NCBI GenBank assembly: GCA_034211115.1
Contig: JAXHTH010000231.1
Location: 1 to 9,251, forward strand
From: JAXHTH01 sp034211115
GTDB taxonomy: Bacteria > Planctomycetota > Phycisphaerae > Phycisphaerales > SM1A02
Reading direction: 5' to 3'
DNA: 9,251 nucleotides
A model generated the notes under the pieces. The model was given only the letters and a program-made list of their open reading frames with translations. It had not been told where the DNA came from and searched no databases. This document shows positions 1 to 6,286 of the stretch, one piece after another. Numbering within the stretch: position 1 is the first letter of the stretch; the number at the start of each line of letters is the position of its first letter. The position numbers were made by a program, and so were the translations under genes.

Positions 1-864
1 AAATAGCTCGGGGTAGTTGCGCTTGATCCAGCCGACACGCGATGCCGCATGCCGCGCCGCCTGGAGCTTCGACGACGCGGCCGACGCGGCGCGCCGGACG
101 GATTCGATCTCGCGATGCAGTTCTTCGATCTTTGGCCGCAGGCGGTCGCGCGTCTCGTTGGCTTTCGCATTGAGCTTGCTGTGCTCGGCGTCGAGCTTCT
201 CGATCGACGCCACCTTCGGCTCCAGCTCGCGCAGCTCGGCGACCACGCTGGCGTGCTCACGCGCCTTTTCGTCGCTGATGCCGAGCTTTCGCATCAGCTC
301 GACCAGCTCGGCCGCGCCGTCGTCGCTGTGATCCGCGGCCGCGATGAGTTCCACGTAACGCTTTGCTGCGGCCTCGTCGACGTGGCCTCGTAACTGCGCG
401 GCGCGCTCCACGATGTTGCGGGGGACAGCCGGCTCAGGCGCGGGCGCCGCGGCGGCTTCCGCTTCGCGCTTCTCGCGGCCGCGCGTGCGCAGGTAGATGG
501 ACGCGGCGGAATCGCTGACACGGGCGGGGACATTCTCGCCTTCGATCCAGCGGAGGATCGAGTCGCCGCGGAGCTGCCGCGCATGCGCGAGGCCCTGCGG
601 GCCGAAGTATTTGCGTTCGGCGCGAAAACGCTGGTAAGCCCGCCAGGTCGTTCCGGGCGCGAGGCACAGATCCTCGTCAATTCGCTCCGGGGAGTAGTGC
701 TGCTCGGGGTCGATAAGCTCGCTGGCGGTAGGCCGTGGCGGCGCGCTGGCGGGCGGGGGCGGCGCGAGAGTAGGCTCGATTGTGCTCGTCGCCCGATCTT
801 CCATTGCCGCTCGCTTTTCGCGGACGGCGGCCGGGGGCTTTCGTGTCTTGGTACTACTGGGCAT
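1..864 (-). CDS. Coiled-coil phage protein of unknown function, C-terminus beyond the window
   Basis: The reading frame is open from an ATG at 864 to the left edge: 288 codons with no stop, so the C-terminus is missing. A GGAG motif sits about 10 nt upstream of the ATG. Residues 1-45 are a basic, Pro/Ala-rich and probably disordered leader. Residues about 50-130 form a compact domain (TTWRAYQRFRAERKYFG at 72-88, then DSILRWIEGENVPARVSDSA) that I do not recognise. An Ala/Pro/Glu linker follows at 131-150, then helical sequence, with a strongly charged predicted coiled coil from about 205 to 275 and an aromatic/basic segment (GWIKRNYPELF) at the edge. It lies after the terminase small subunit gene and the HTH-repeat gene, where a packaging or head gene is common, but no motif shows this. 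An intrinsic terminator separates it from the upstream gene, so it may be a separate transcription unit or depend on read-through. Confidence 0.85.
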   Translation of the reverse strand, partial: MPSSTKTRKPPAAVREKRAAMEDRATSTIEPTLAPPPPASAPPRPTASELIDPEQHYSPERIDEDLCLAPGTTWRAYQRFRAERKYFGPQGLAHARQLRGDSILRWIEGENVPARVSDSAASIYLRTRGREKREAEAAAAPAPEPAVPRNIVERAAQLRGHVDEAAAKRYVELIAAADHSDDGAAELVELMRKLGISDEKAREHASVVAELRELEPKVASIEKLDAEHSKLNAKANETRDRLRPKIEELHREIESVRRAASAASSKLQAARHAASRVGWIKRNYPELF

Positions 865-883
865 GGGCTTGTGTCTCCAAGGA

Positions 884-891
884 TGACGTCA
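884..891. other. 8-bp perfect palindrome TGACGTCA between terminator and gene start
   Basis: TGACGTCA reads the same on both strands and sits between the terminator T-run and the Shine-Dalgarno site of the gene starting at 864. It may be a small operator, or it may occur by chance. No clear -35/-10 pair is visible in the short gap. Confidence 0.25.
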
Positions 892-931
892 GAAAAGAAA
901 CGCCGCGCGGGCGTCCGTGCCGCGCGCGGCG
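892..931 (-). terminator. Rho-independent terminator after the HTH-repeat gene
   Basis: On the minus strand a perfect 9-bp GC stem (CGCCGCGCG / CGCGCGGCG, plus-strand arms 901-909 and 923-931) with a 13-nt loop is followed directly by TTTCTTTTC (892-900). It begins 13 nt after the stop codon at 945 and ends 27 nt before the next ATG (864). The stem followed by a T-run is seen directly; its strength in vivo is inference. There is no T-run on the other side, so it works for leftward transcription only. Confidence 0.75.
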
Positions 932-944
932 GAGAAAGACGGGA

Positions 945-1619
945 TCAGGCGGCCGGGCGTGGGCCGCCGTCGCCCGGGATGCGTGCCTTCGGCCGGTTGG
1001 CGTTTGCCTCGCCGAGCATGGCGGTGCGGAGCGCCGGCTCCGCGCGAGTGAGTCGGCGAACCGCCTCGGCGCGGGGCACGCCGCGCGAGACCTGGGCGCT
1101 GATGAGCGAGTTCCATCGCGCCGTCGCGTTGCCGACCGACTCCGCAGTGGTCTTCGCGGTGCGGTGAATCGCGGCGCGCGGCCTGTCCTGGTTCGCCTCG
1201 GCGACCATCGCGCGGCGCAGCTCGGGATCGGCCACCGCCGTCGTGCGGACCGCGGCGCGCCGGCTCAGGCCGCTCTGCATTCGCAGCTTCACGCGCTCCT
1301 CGAATTGTGCGGCGGCGCTGGGCGGGGCAGTCGCCGCCTTCGGCGTGGATTTTGTCGTCGGGGCACGCCGGCCGGGCTGCGGCGCCGGCGCGCTCGAGGT
1401 GCTGCGCGAGGGCGCCTTGGGGCGCGAGGGCGCACCCGCCGCGAGCCAGTTGTTCACGTCCGCGCCGAGATACAGTGACCGTCCGCCGGCGGGGGTAGTG
1501 CCGGCGAGACGACCGTTCTTGCGCGCGTTCTCGATGGTCTGCTCGGGGATGTCGAGCAGCGAGTTCAACTGGAAGGCTGTGTAGAACGTGTCCGGGTCGA
1601 GGGTGTGCCAGGTTGTCAT
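945..1619 (-). CDS. HTH protein with two C-terminal phage-type repeats
   Basis: 224 aa. Residues about 14-62 form a MerR/excisionase-like helix-turn-helix domain (FQLNSLLDIPEQTIENARKN, then a RSLYLGADVNNWL wing and final helix), which predicts DNA binding. Residues 63-103 are a Pro/Ser/Thr/Lys linker. Two copies of one repeat follow, at about 105-149 and 168-212, sharing the pattern G-[LV]-x-R-x-[AE]-A-V-R, then P-x-L-R-x-A-M, then E-A-N-x-[DN]-R-P. From memory, motifs of this type (G.sR..AV....PeL) occur at the C-termini of phage prohead proteases and other phage proteins; their role is unclear to me. An AAAGGA site precedes the ATG at 1619. The gene follows the terminase small subunit by 41 nt and is closed by a strong terminator. 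It could be a packaging accessory or a regulator. The HTH is fairly sure; the overall function is unknown. Confidence 0.85.
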   Translation of the reverse strand: MTTWHTLDPDTFYTAFQLNSLLDIPEQTIENARKNGRLAGTTPAGGRSLYLGADVNNWLAAGAPSRPKAPSRSTSSAPAPQPGRRAPTTKSTPKAATAPPSAAAQFEERVKLRMQSGLSRRAAVRTTAVADPELRRAMVAEANQDRPRAAIHRTAKTTAESVGNATARWNSLISAQVSRGVPRAEAVRRLTRAEPALRTAMLGEANANRPKARIPGDGGPRPAA

Positions 1620-1660
1620 GGTCGCGTCCTTTCGATGTGCCGCCGGCGACGGCGGCGGGG

Positions 1661-2287
1661 TTATGTTTCGTGAGGCGGGTCCTCGTTGATCGCCTCGTGC
1701 ATGCCTTCGGCGAATCGGCGGAGAATCGCCTCGATGCGCTCCACGAGGAGCGCTTCGACGCGGCGCTTCGCGCCGTTGGCAAGGAGCCCCATCGAGTCCA
1801 GTGACGCCGCGGAGGCTCGGGCCTCCGCGAGTAGGGCGGTCTTGGTGTTGTGAATGACCGCGGCGATCTCCGCCCGGGCCTGGCCTCGTTCGACGTAGTT
1901 CTCAGCGAGAATCTGGATCTGATGGTGAAGCTTCGTCGTTTCTTTGTGGAGCTTTCGCAGCCGGGCGATCTTGAGCGGGTCCATCGCGCGGATTTCCCGA
2001 TCGAGCGCTTCGCGCGGGTCCTCTGAATTGGATGACTCGGCTGCCCCGTCGCGCGGCGAATCATCGCGCATCGTCGTGTAGCTGCCGGTGGCATACGGAT
2101 CGATCGTCCGTGCGGCCCATCGCGCAATCTTCTCGACCGTCTCTGCCCGCCAGGGCGGAGTCTTCTTGGCGGGAAAGTCCGGCCGCTTGATCCAGTCGAG
2201 AACGGTTGTCGTCGGCCGGTTGAGGGCTCGCGCGAGTGCTGCTTTGCTGCGGATGAGCTGAGGCATGGTCGAGGCCAGGGCGATCAT
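1661..2287 (-). CDS. Phage terminase small subunit, Nu1-like
   Basis: 208 aa. Residues about 10-62 form a winged helix-turn-helix (LIRSKAALARALNRPTTTVL, then DWIKRPDFP and a closing helix ending in IARWAA), as in DNA-recognition domains of Nu1-type small terminases. A linker rich in Asp, Ser and Glu (70-95) leads to a helical region: LKIARLRKLHKETTKLHHQI (105-124) is the start of a coiled coil, and a C-terminal bundle at 136-200 ends in ERIEAILRRFAEG. This HTH, coiled-coil and helical-bundle order is that of proteins which bind the packaging site and recruit the large terminase; the domain order is seen, the role is inferred. AGGAG lies 6 nt before the ATG at 2287, and that ATG overlaps the stop of the upstream 58-aa gene as ATGA, so the two are likely translationally coupled. 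No large subunit is inside the window. It could instead be an HTH regulator with a coiled coil. Confidence 0.75.
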   Translation of the reverse strand: MIALASTMPQLIRSKAALARALNRPTTTVLDWIKRPDFPAKKTPPWRAETVEKIARWAARTIDPYATGSYTTMRDDSPRDGAAESSNSEDPREALDREIRAMDPLKIARLRKLHKETTKLHHQIQILAENYVERGQARAEIAAVIHNTKTALLAEARASAASLDSMGLLANGAKRRVEALLVERIEAILRRFAEGMHEAINEDPPHET

Positions 2288-2460
2288 CGCCGTCTCCTGC
2301 TGCTCGCCGGCACACGGCGCACGGCGCGCACGGGTAAACTTTTTGGATAGAGGCGCGCATTCTCCGCGCGATCAACGTAACCCGCGACCGTACCCCTCCG
2401 GGAAAGGACCCCGGGATCGGCCGGGGAGAAGATATAAGTCGCCAGCGCGGGAAGCATCAT
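2284..2460 (-). CDS. Small 58-aa protein, overlaps both neighbours by ATGA
   Basis: This short gene fills the apparent gap between the tape-measure-like gene and the terminase small subunit gene. It starts at the ATG at 2460 (a second in-frame ATG follows at 2457). That ATG overlaps the upstream stop codon as ATGA, with GGAGG 7 nt upstream. Its TGA stop (2286-2284) overlaps the ATG of the next gene at 2287, again as ATGA. The protein begins MMLPALATYIFSPADPG, has YVDRAENARLYPKSLPVRAV in the middle, and ends in a basic tail (SSRRRR). I recognise no family. The exact tiling at both ends plus the strong SD is the case for translation; the length is too short to trust coding statistics. Without it, the gap would hold only a weak GC hairpin. 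Confidence 0.65.
   Translation of the reverse strand: MMLPALATYIFSPADPGVLSRRGTVAGYVDRAENARLYPKSLPVRAVRRVPASSRRRR
2409..2426. other. Short GC hairpin CCCCGG-loop-CCGGGG inside the 58-aa gene
   Basis: A 6-bp perfect stem with a 6-nt loop. On the minus strand it is followed by TCCTTTCCC, not a proper T-run, so it is a poor terminator. It lies inside the proposed 58-aa gene and may only reflect base composition, or may slow the ribosome or polymerase. Confidence 0.25.
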
Positions 2461-3893
2461 CGGTCGTCCTCCGGTCGTCCGAGCGTCGGGCCGCCGCGAG
2501 CGCCGATCGCCATCGACTCGACGGCCTCAGTAGTCCGCCGCATGTACTCCGTTGGCCCTTCGCCTACAAGCGTTCCGGCCTCCGTCGCGGTCCTGATCGC
2601 CTCCATTTCCTCGTTGAATCCGGGGGTCGCGCCGCTGATCGGTCCGCTGGCGTAATCGTCGCCCAGCAGCCAGCGGCCGAACCGCGTGCCGCCTTGGACC
2701 GCTTGAATGTAAGCTTCCGGGGCGTCGTTGCGTCGCATTCGCGCTCTTGCCTCGGCGTCAGCAGCTTCGTTGAGCAGGCGATAGACGCCCATTTCCGTGG
2801 TCCCGATTTCCTCCCGGGCTTCGGCCTGGCGCTTCAGCAGTGCTGCGGCGAGCTGCGGCTGTTGCTTGCGTGAGGCAATCATCTCGCCGAGGAGATCGCC
2901 CTCCTGCCCCGCGGTGACTGCGGCGGTGCGCTTCTGCAGCTCGGGCAGATTCAGGGACATGGTGGAGAAGGCGCGCATCGCTTCCTTCCGACCGAGGAAC
3001 TTCACGAGCTCCTCGTCGGCCAGCCCCATATCCGAGATCGATCGCACGGACTCGGCGAGCGTCTGTCCCTTGAACCCGCCCTGCTTCACGAGGGCGGCGA
3101 GATACGAGGAGAGCTGCGTGCCGCCGAGCTCGGCGGTGCCGGACGCCTGCGCGAGCAGCGACGTCGCCGCGAGCATGGATTCATCGCGCATGCCGAGGCG
3201 CGCACCCATGTCCGCGCCTTTGGCCGTGGCCTCCAGCATCTGCTCGGCGCTGGCCGGCGCAAACTTCGAGGCGGCGAAGCCCTTGGACATGATCGCGCGG
3301 ATGTCGCCGGTTTCCGCCTCCCCCATCGCGGTGTGCAGCGTCGTCGCGGCCCGCGCCATCACGTCCGGCTGCTCCACGATGCCGTAGAGCTGGCTGAACA
3401 GCTTGCGCTCGTGCCCAACGCCGGCCGACTGCAGCGCAAACATCGTCCGGCCCGCTTCGTCCAGCGACCGCGCGCCGCCGCCGGTGTAGATTTGTTCTGC
3501 TCCATGGATGAGTCCCTGTAGCTTGTACGGGTCCCCCATCGCGAGCTGCGTGAGCTGAGCCATGCCCATCTCGGATTGCGCGAGTTTTCGAGCGGCGGTG
3601 GCGCGGGCCTGGTCGGCCGCTCGCCACGCCGCGGCGAGGCCGCCGACGGCCGCGGTTGCGGAGAAGATGCCGCTCGCGTAGGCGGTGAGCTGTGTGAGCG
3701 CCTTTTTGCCGAAGCCGTCCTCGTTGGCGCGCTGCATCGACCGGCGGGTCGTGTCGCCGGCCTTTTTCCCGCTGCGCTCCGCCTGGGCGAGCTTGCCCTT
3801 GAGCTTCTCGACCTGGACTTCCAGCTTGGCGATCGAGCGCATGAGCTTCTGATCGTCTGCGCTCATTTCGACGACGAGTTGATTGCCGGCCAT
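2457..3893 (-). CDS. Phage tail tape-measure-like protein
   Basis: 478 aa. The N-terminus fits a tape measure: a short leader (MAGNQLVVEMSADDQ), a charged heptad coiled coil at about 14-45 (LMRSIAKLEVQVEKLKGKLA), a basic stretch, then a small-residue hydrophobic segment at about 68-92 (YASGIFSATAAVGGLAAAW). Residues about 100-310 resemble the core of TP901-type tape measures: alanine-rich helices, a QSAGVG motif at 155-160, an AIMSKGFAASKF motif at 200-211, and a LGMRDESMLAATSLLA segment at 233-248. The C-terminal third is helical and polar. In a phage, such a protein sets tail length and can help DNA pass the membrane. At 478 aa it is short for that family, and no tail genes surround it. It sits just before the terminase small subunit, which is an unusual place. 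An AAAAGGA site precedes the ATG. The assignment rests on sequence style, so it is moderate. Confidence 0.7.
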   Translation of the reverse strand: MAGNQLVVEMSADDQKLMRSIAKLEVQVEKLKGKLAQAERSGKKAGDTTRRSMQRANEDGFGKKALTQLTAYASGIFSATAAVGGLAAAWRAADQARATAARKLAQSEMGMAQLTQLAMGDPYKLQGLIHGAEQIYTGGGARSLDEAGRTMFALQSAGVGHERKLFSQLYGIVEQPDVMARAATTLHTAMGEAETGDIRAIMSKGFAASKFAPASAEQMLEATAKGADMGARLGMRDESMLAATSLLAQASGTAELGGTQLSSYLAALVKQGGFKGQTLAESVRSISDMGLADEELVKFLGRKEAMRAFSTMSLNLPELQKRTAAVTAGQEGDLLGEMIASRKQQPQLAAALLKRQAEAREEIGTTEMGVYRLLNEAADAEARARMRRNDAPEAYIQAVQGGTRFGRWLLGDDYASGPISGATPGFNEEMEAIRTATEAGTLVGEGPTEYMRRTTEAVESMAIGARGGPTLGRPEDDR

Positions 3894-3959
3894 GTGATTC
3901 GTCCTTTTCGGTTTGCCGTGCTCGCCGCCCCGAGCGTGGTGTTATGAGCGGCCGTCGCC

Positions 3960-4148
3960 TCAGCCGGCGATCAGTGTTGCCTCGGGCGGGGTGAAGCGCA
4001 CGCCCAGGCGAAAAGGCGGGCGCGTGTGCACATTCGGCGCGCGCAGCTCGGCGCCGTCGATCTCCGCCAGGTCGTGCTCGCCGATCTCGATGCGCGTGAG
4101 GCGTGCGTCGTCTTCGGCTCGCTCGGTTGTGGGGTCGCGATGTAACAT
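3960..4148 (-). CDS. Small 62-aa phage protein, unknown function
   Basis: 62 aa, starting at the ATG at 4148 with GGAG about 9 nt upstream, 18 nt after the stop of the SSB-tailed protein gene. The sequence (TRIEIGEHDLAEIDGAELR near residues 18-36, then PPFRLGVRFTPPEATLIAG) looks like a real small beta-rich domain with a mixed charge pattern rather than a frame shadow. There is no membrane segment, cysteine cluster or known motif. An overlapping frame (3971-4198) encodes only Arg/Ser-rich sequence and was not chosen. Its place suggests co-expression with the replication and annealing genes; the function is unknown. Confidence 0.6.
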   Translation of the reverse strand: MLHRDPTTERAEDDARLTRIEIGEHDLAEIDGAELRAPNVHTRPPFRLGVRFTPPEATLIAG

Positions 4149-4166
4149 CGTTCTGCTCCGTGAAAC

Positions 4167-5171
4167 CTAGAAAGGGATGCTCGCTTCGTCGATCTCATCG
4201 GCCGGCTGCTCGTCGGGCGCGTCGGTCGCGCCGTCCTGGGCCTTTTGCCGCTTCATCTCGCCCAGGGCGATCAGGGCCTCACTGATCGGCTGCAGCGCCG
4301 CCGCGGGGAGTTCCTCGGGTGACAGATCGGCGATCGTGTCGGCGCACACCGGATCATGCTCGCGCAGGTAGTCGATGAGCTCCGTGTAGGTTGTTGACAC
4401 CTGATTCAGCCGATCATAGAGCCGCTGCGCCCCAGCGCCGCCGAGCACGCGATGAACGCGACGCCGGGCAGGTGCGGGCGTGCGGGAGGACGTCGGCGAC
4501 GAGCTGTTGCGGTCGTGGTAGTCGGGATGCTCCTCAGCCGGGGTCGGTGCGTAATCCCCGAGCACGGCGATCCAACTGAAGCACATCCTGGCGACCTTGC
4601 CCGTCGCTCTCGTGATTGCCATTGAGCGGCGCGCGTACCTCGGCCGCTCCGACCACACGGGCTTGCCGCGGCGATCGACCTCATCGGGGCTCCCGCATTC
4701 GGCAGACGCGCGGCCGATGATCCGCCCGTCCGTTGTCACGAGCTCCACGGTGGCGACGTAGATGCCATCCGATTCCTCGACGCTCACCTCGCGCACGGTG
4801 CAGCCGCACAACGCCGCGGCCGTCGTCCAGCCTTCGACGGTCACGAACTCCCGGCCCTGGATGCGGACGGCGAGTTTCCGGTCGTCGATGATCCGTTTCA
4901 GCTCGGTGGCGATCTCCGAGGCCGTGCTGACAAGCTGCTTCGGACCGGTAACGGCGAGGCTCCCGAGCTGTACGTTTGCGAGGGCGGCGTGATCGGCGGC
5001 GGGGACGATCTCGCTCGATTCGGTGGGGGCGGGCATGACATGATCTCCTGATGAGGACGAGGTCGGGGACGCGGCGGCCGCCAGCGGCGACGGCTCGCGG
5101 AGCCGAGCGGCCACGTCGGGCCGGGCCGCGGCGAGCGTGCGGCGGTATGGGAAACCACGTCGGCGGGCCAT
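4167..5171 (-). CDS. Possible Rad52/ERF-like ssDNA-annealing protein with SSB-like C-terminal tip
   Basis: 334 aa. After a low-complexity basic/Ala/Ser leader (1-46), a core at about 65-220 holds RIQGREFVTVEGWTTAAALC (104-123), a strand-rich part ending in IIGRASAECGS, and ARRSMAITRATGKVARMCF (180-198), then TPAEE. I recall this pattern from phage and actinobacterial hypothetical proteins, and the helix resembles the annealing helix of Rad52/ERF-type single-strand annealing proteins; that fold link is inference. The last third is a polar linker and a helical domain, then an acidic tail ending DEIDEASIPF, much like the DDDIPF tip by which SSB binds its partners. The start at 5171 overlaps the upstream stop (GTGATG), with AGGGAGG upstream. 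A GTG at 5174 is possible. An inner ATG at 5036 also has AGGAG and would drop the leader. Confidence 0.8.
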   Translation of the reverse strand: MARRRGFPYRRTLAAARPDVAARLREPSPLAAAASPTSSSSGDHVMPAPTESSEIVPAADHAALANVQLGSLAVTGPKQLVSTASEIATELKRIIDDRKLAVRIQGREFVTVEGWTTAAALCGCTVREVSVEESDGIYVATVELVTTDGRIIGRASAECGSPDEVDRRGKPVWSERPRYARRSMAITRATGKVARMCFSWIAVLGDYAPTPAEEHPDYHDRNSSSPTSSRTPAPARRRVHRVLGGAGAQRLYDRLNQVSTTYTELIDYLREHDPVCADTIADLSPEELPAAALQPISEALIALGEMKRQKAQDGATDAPDEQPADEIDEASIPF

Positions 5172-5728
5172 CACGCGACCTCCCTTCCGGGGGCCGGCGC
5201 GGTTCGCTGCTCATACTCGGCCTCGGCCGCGGCAGTCCATAGGTAGTTGTGCTCGAAGACCGCCGCCAGGCTCAGGTCGCCCTCGAGGGCGAACGGGCTC
5301 GGCGGCAGGAGCGACAGGTCATCGGCCGCGCGGGCGGTCGCCCAGGCCGCGATCCACTCGGCGAGGTCGGGCAGCTCCGTCAGCGTCGTCGTCAGCTCCA
5401 GATAGGCAGGGTGGCGCGTGAAACGCAACGGCGGCTCGTGCCACTTCGGTGGCGTCGTGACCCATCGCCGCATCATCGCCGCGGGGAGTTCGTGTACCCC
5501 GCAGTCCATGTCATTCAGGTGAATGCGTGGAATCAGGCGGCGCTCGCCGATGCGAGGCTCGAAGCTCCCGGTGTAGGCGCGGACGATGGCGTGATGGTAG
5601 GTGCAGGCGTTCCCCTCGATTGAGACCGGCCAGGCATGTCCGAGCCGGCGGTGCCAGGCATGCACCGGCTGCCCGGTCGCGCCGGCCAGGCGGTCGTAGA
5701 ACAGCCGTCTGGTCTCGCGTGGGGTCAT
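5171..5728 (-). CDS. Hypothetical protein, 185 aa, mid-operon
   Basis: 185 aa of unrecognised sequence. It is rich in His, Trp and Tyr: HAWHRRLGHAWPV near residue 23-35, CTYHHAIVRAYTG at 42-54, and NDMDCGVHELPAAMMRRW at 72-89. A leucine-rich helical part follows (LTTTLTELPDLAEWIAAWAT at about 111-130), then an acidic stretch and a short C-terminal tail. There is no signal peptide or membrane segment. The His and Cys residues do not form a clear metal motif, although metal binding is possible. The ATG at 5728 overlaps the stop of the 106-aa gene as ATGA, and its own stop overlaps the start of the next gene, so it sits firmly in one operon with the SSB-tailed protein. A role in DNA replication or recombination is plausible only from position. 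Confidence 0.8.
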   Translation of the reverse strand: MTPRETRRLFYDRLAGATGQPVHAWHRRLGHAWPVSIEGNACTYHHAIVRAYTGSFEPRIGERRLIPRIHLNDMDCGVHELPAAMMRRWVTTPPKWHEPPLRFTRHPAYLELTTTLTELPDLAEWIAAWATARAADDLSLLPPSPFALEGDLSLAAVFEHNYLWTAAAEAEYEQRTAPAPGREVA

Positions 5729-6045
5729 CGGCCGGCCTCCTCGATCAGCAGCCGCGCCCGCTCGATCGCCTCCGGCCGGCCGTCCTGGATCGCGGCGACC
5801 AGCGCGGCGTGGAGGTTGCAGGCCGTGGTGATGAACCGGGCGTTCCGGTCGGCGAGGTCGGGATTGCCGGCGAGCGGCACGTAGGCGAGATCGCCGTGCT
5901 CCTCGGTCCAGACGACGCGGGCGACGCCCAAGCCGAACGCCTCAGCCATCGCGTCCAGGTCGATGCCGTTCCCCTCGACGAACAGGTACGGTGGCGGGGT
6001 CGGCCCGGTCACAGTCCGCGGATCGGTCGCTGCCTCAGCGGTCAT
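5725..6045 (-). CDS. Hypothetical phage protein, 106 aa
   Basis: 106 aa when started at the ATG at 6045, which has GAAAGGG 5 nt upstream. The frame extends further upstream, but only through the repeat-rich non-coding region. Residues 1-20 are Thr/Pro-rich. Residues about 28-66 form a small domain with IDLDAMAEAFGLGVARVVW. The segment NARFITTACNLHAALVAAI (68-86) resembles the NA-x-LIA-x-AP-x-LL-x-AL signature seen in many small phage proteins of unknown role; here the usual AP is replaced by AC. It is the first gene after the origin-like gap and is coupled to the next gene by an ATGA overlap. Confidence 0.75.
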   Translation of the reverse strand: MTAEAATDPRTVTGPTPPPYLFVEGNGIDLDAMAEAFGLGVARVVWTEEHGDLAYVPLAGNPDLADRNARFITTACNLHAALVAAIQDGRPEAIERARLLIEEAGR

Positions 6046-6072
6046 CGTGGCCCTTTCGATTCGGATCGCCCT

Positions 6073-6109
6073 CGCGCGCACGGGAGGTATACGTATCTCC
6101 TCGCGCGCG
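6073..6109. repeat. Imperfect inverted repeat centred on ATACGTAT
   Basis: On the plus strand the outer arms are CGCGCGC (6073-6079) and GCGCGCG (6103-6109), with inner GAGG (6084-6087) and CCTC (6099-6102) around the perfect palindrome ATACGTAT (6089-6096). It lies 28-64 nt upstream of the ATG at 6045, inside what would be the leader of that operon. It could be an operator, a hairpin in the mRNA leader, or part of the origin structure. Confidence 0.45.
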
Positions 6110-6145
6110 CCCGCGCAGGGGGAATACCCTATTAAGGCGCTGTTG

Positions 6146-6205
6146 GGCGGTGTCGTGGCGGTGTCGCAAAAATCGCGGGTTTCTTGGCGGTGTCGTGGCG
6201 GTGTC
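6146..6205 (+). repeat. Direct repeat: two 20-bp copies, 40-bp period, each a double GGCGGTGTC
   Basis: The 20-mer ggcggtgtcgtggcggtgtc occurs exactly at 6146-6165 and 6186-6205, start to start 40 bp. Each copy is itself two GGCGGTGTC nonamers 11 bp apart, so there are four direct copies here. A fifth lies in inverted orientation at 6268-6276. The spacer contains a small AT run (caaaaat). Tight repeats in a gene-free gap directly behind the primase-helicase gene suggest initiator- or regulator-binding iterons. Confidence 0.8.
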
Positions 6206-6246
6206 ACGCGATGATAGCGCCAGACGGTTTTGCCCCGTGATCGCCA

Positions 6247-6286
6247 CGAGAGCGCCCGAGAGCGCCCGACACCGCCCGTGTCCGCC
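6247..6286. repeat. Four tandem 10-bp units, consensus CGNNNNCGCC
   Basis: Units at 6247, 6257, 6267 and 6277: CGAGAGCGCC twice (identical), then CGACACCGCC and CGTGTCCGCC. The exact 10-bp step places each unit on the same face of the helix. Units 3 and 4 together also form the inverted repeat GACAC-cgccc-GTGTC (6268-6282). Confidence 0.7.

Noticed and set aside
583..1167. 194-codon plus-strand frame over the left part
   Set aside because: It crosses the intrinsic terminator and opposes two supported genes; composition is Arg/Ala/Gly only.
889..2127. 412-codon minus-strand frame across the terminase small subunit and HTH-repeat genes
   Set aside because: Arg/Ser/Pro-rich shadow of high-GC sequence; the two overlapping genes have recognisable domains, good SD sites and coupled starts.
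5527..6135. 202-codon plus-strand frame opposite the two hypothetical genes and the repeat region
   Set aside because: Arg/Gly-rich shadow, crosses non-coding repeats, and opposes a coupled operon.
6146..6286. CRISPR array
   Set aside because: Repeats are short, internally repetitive and spaced by 10, 11 or 40 bp, with no unique spacers of regular size and no cas genes.
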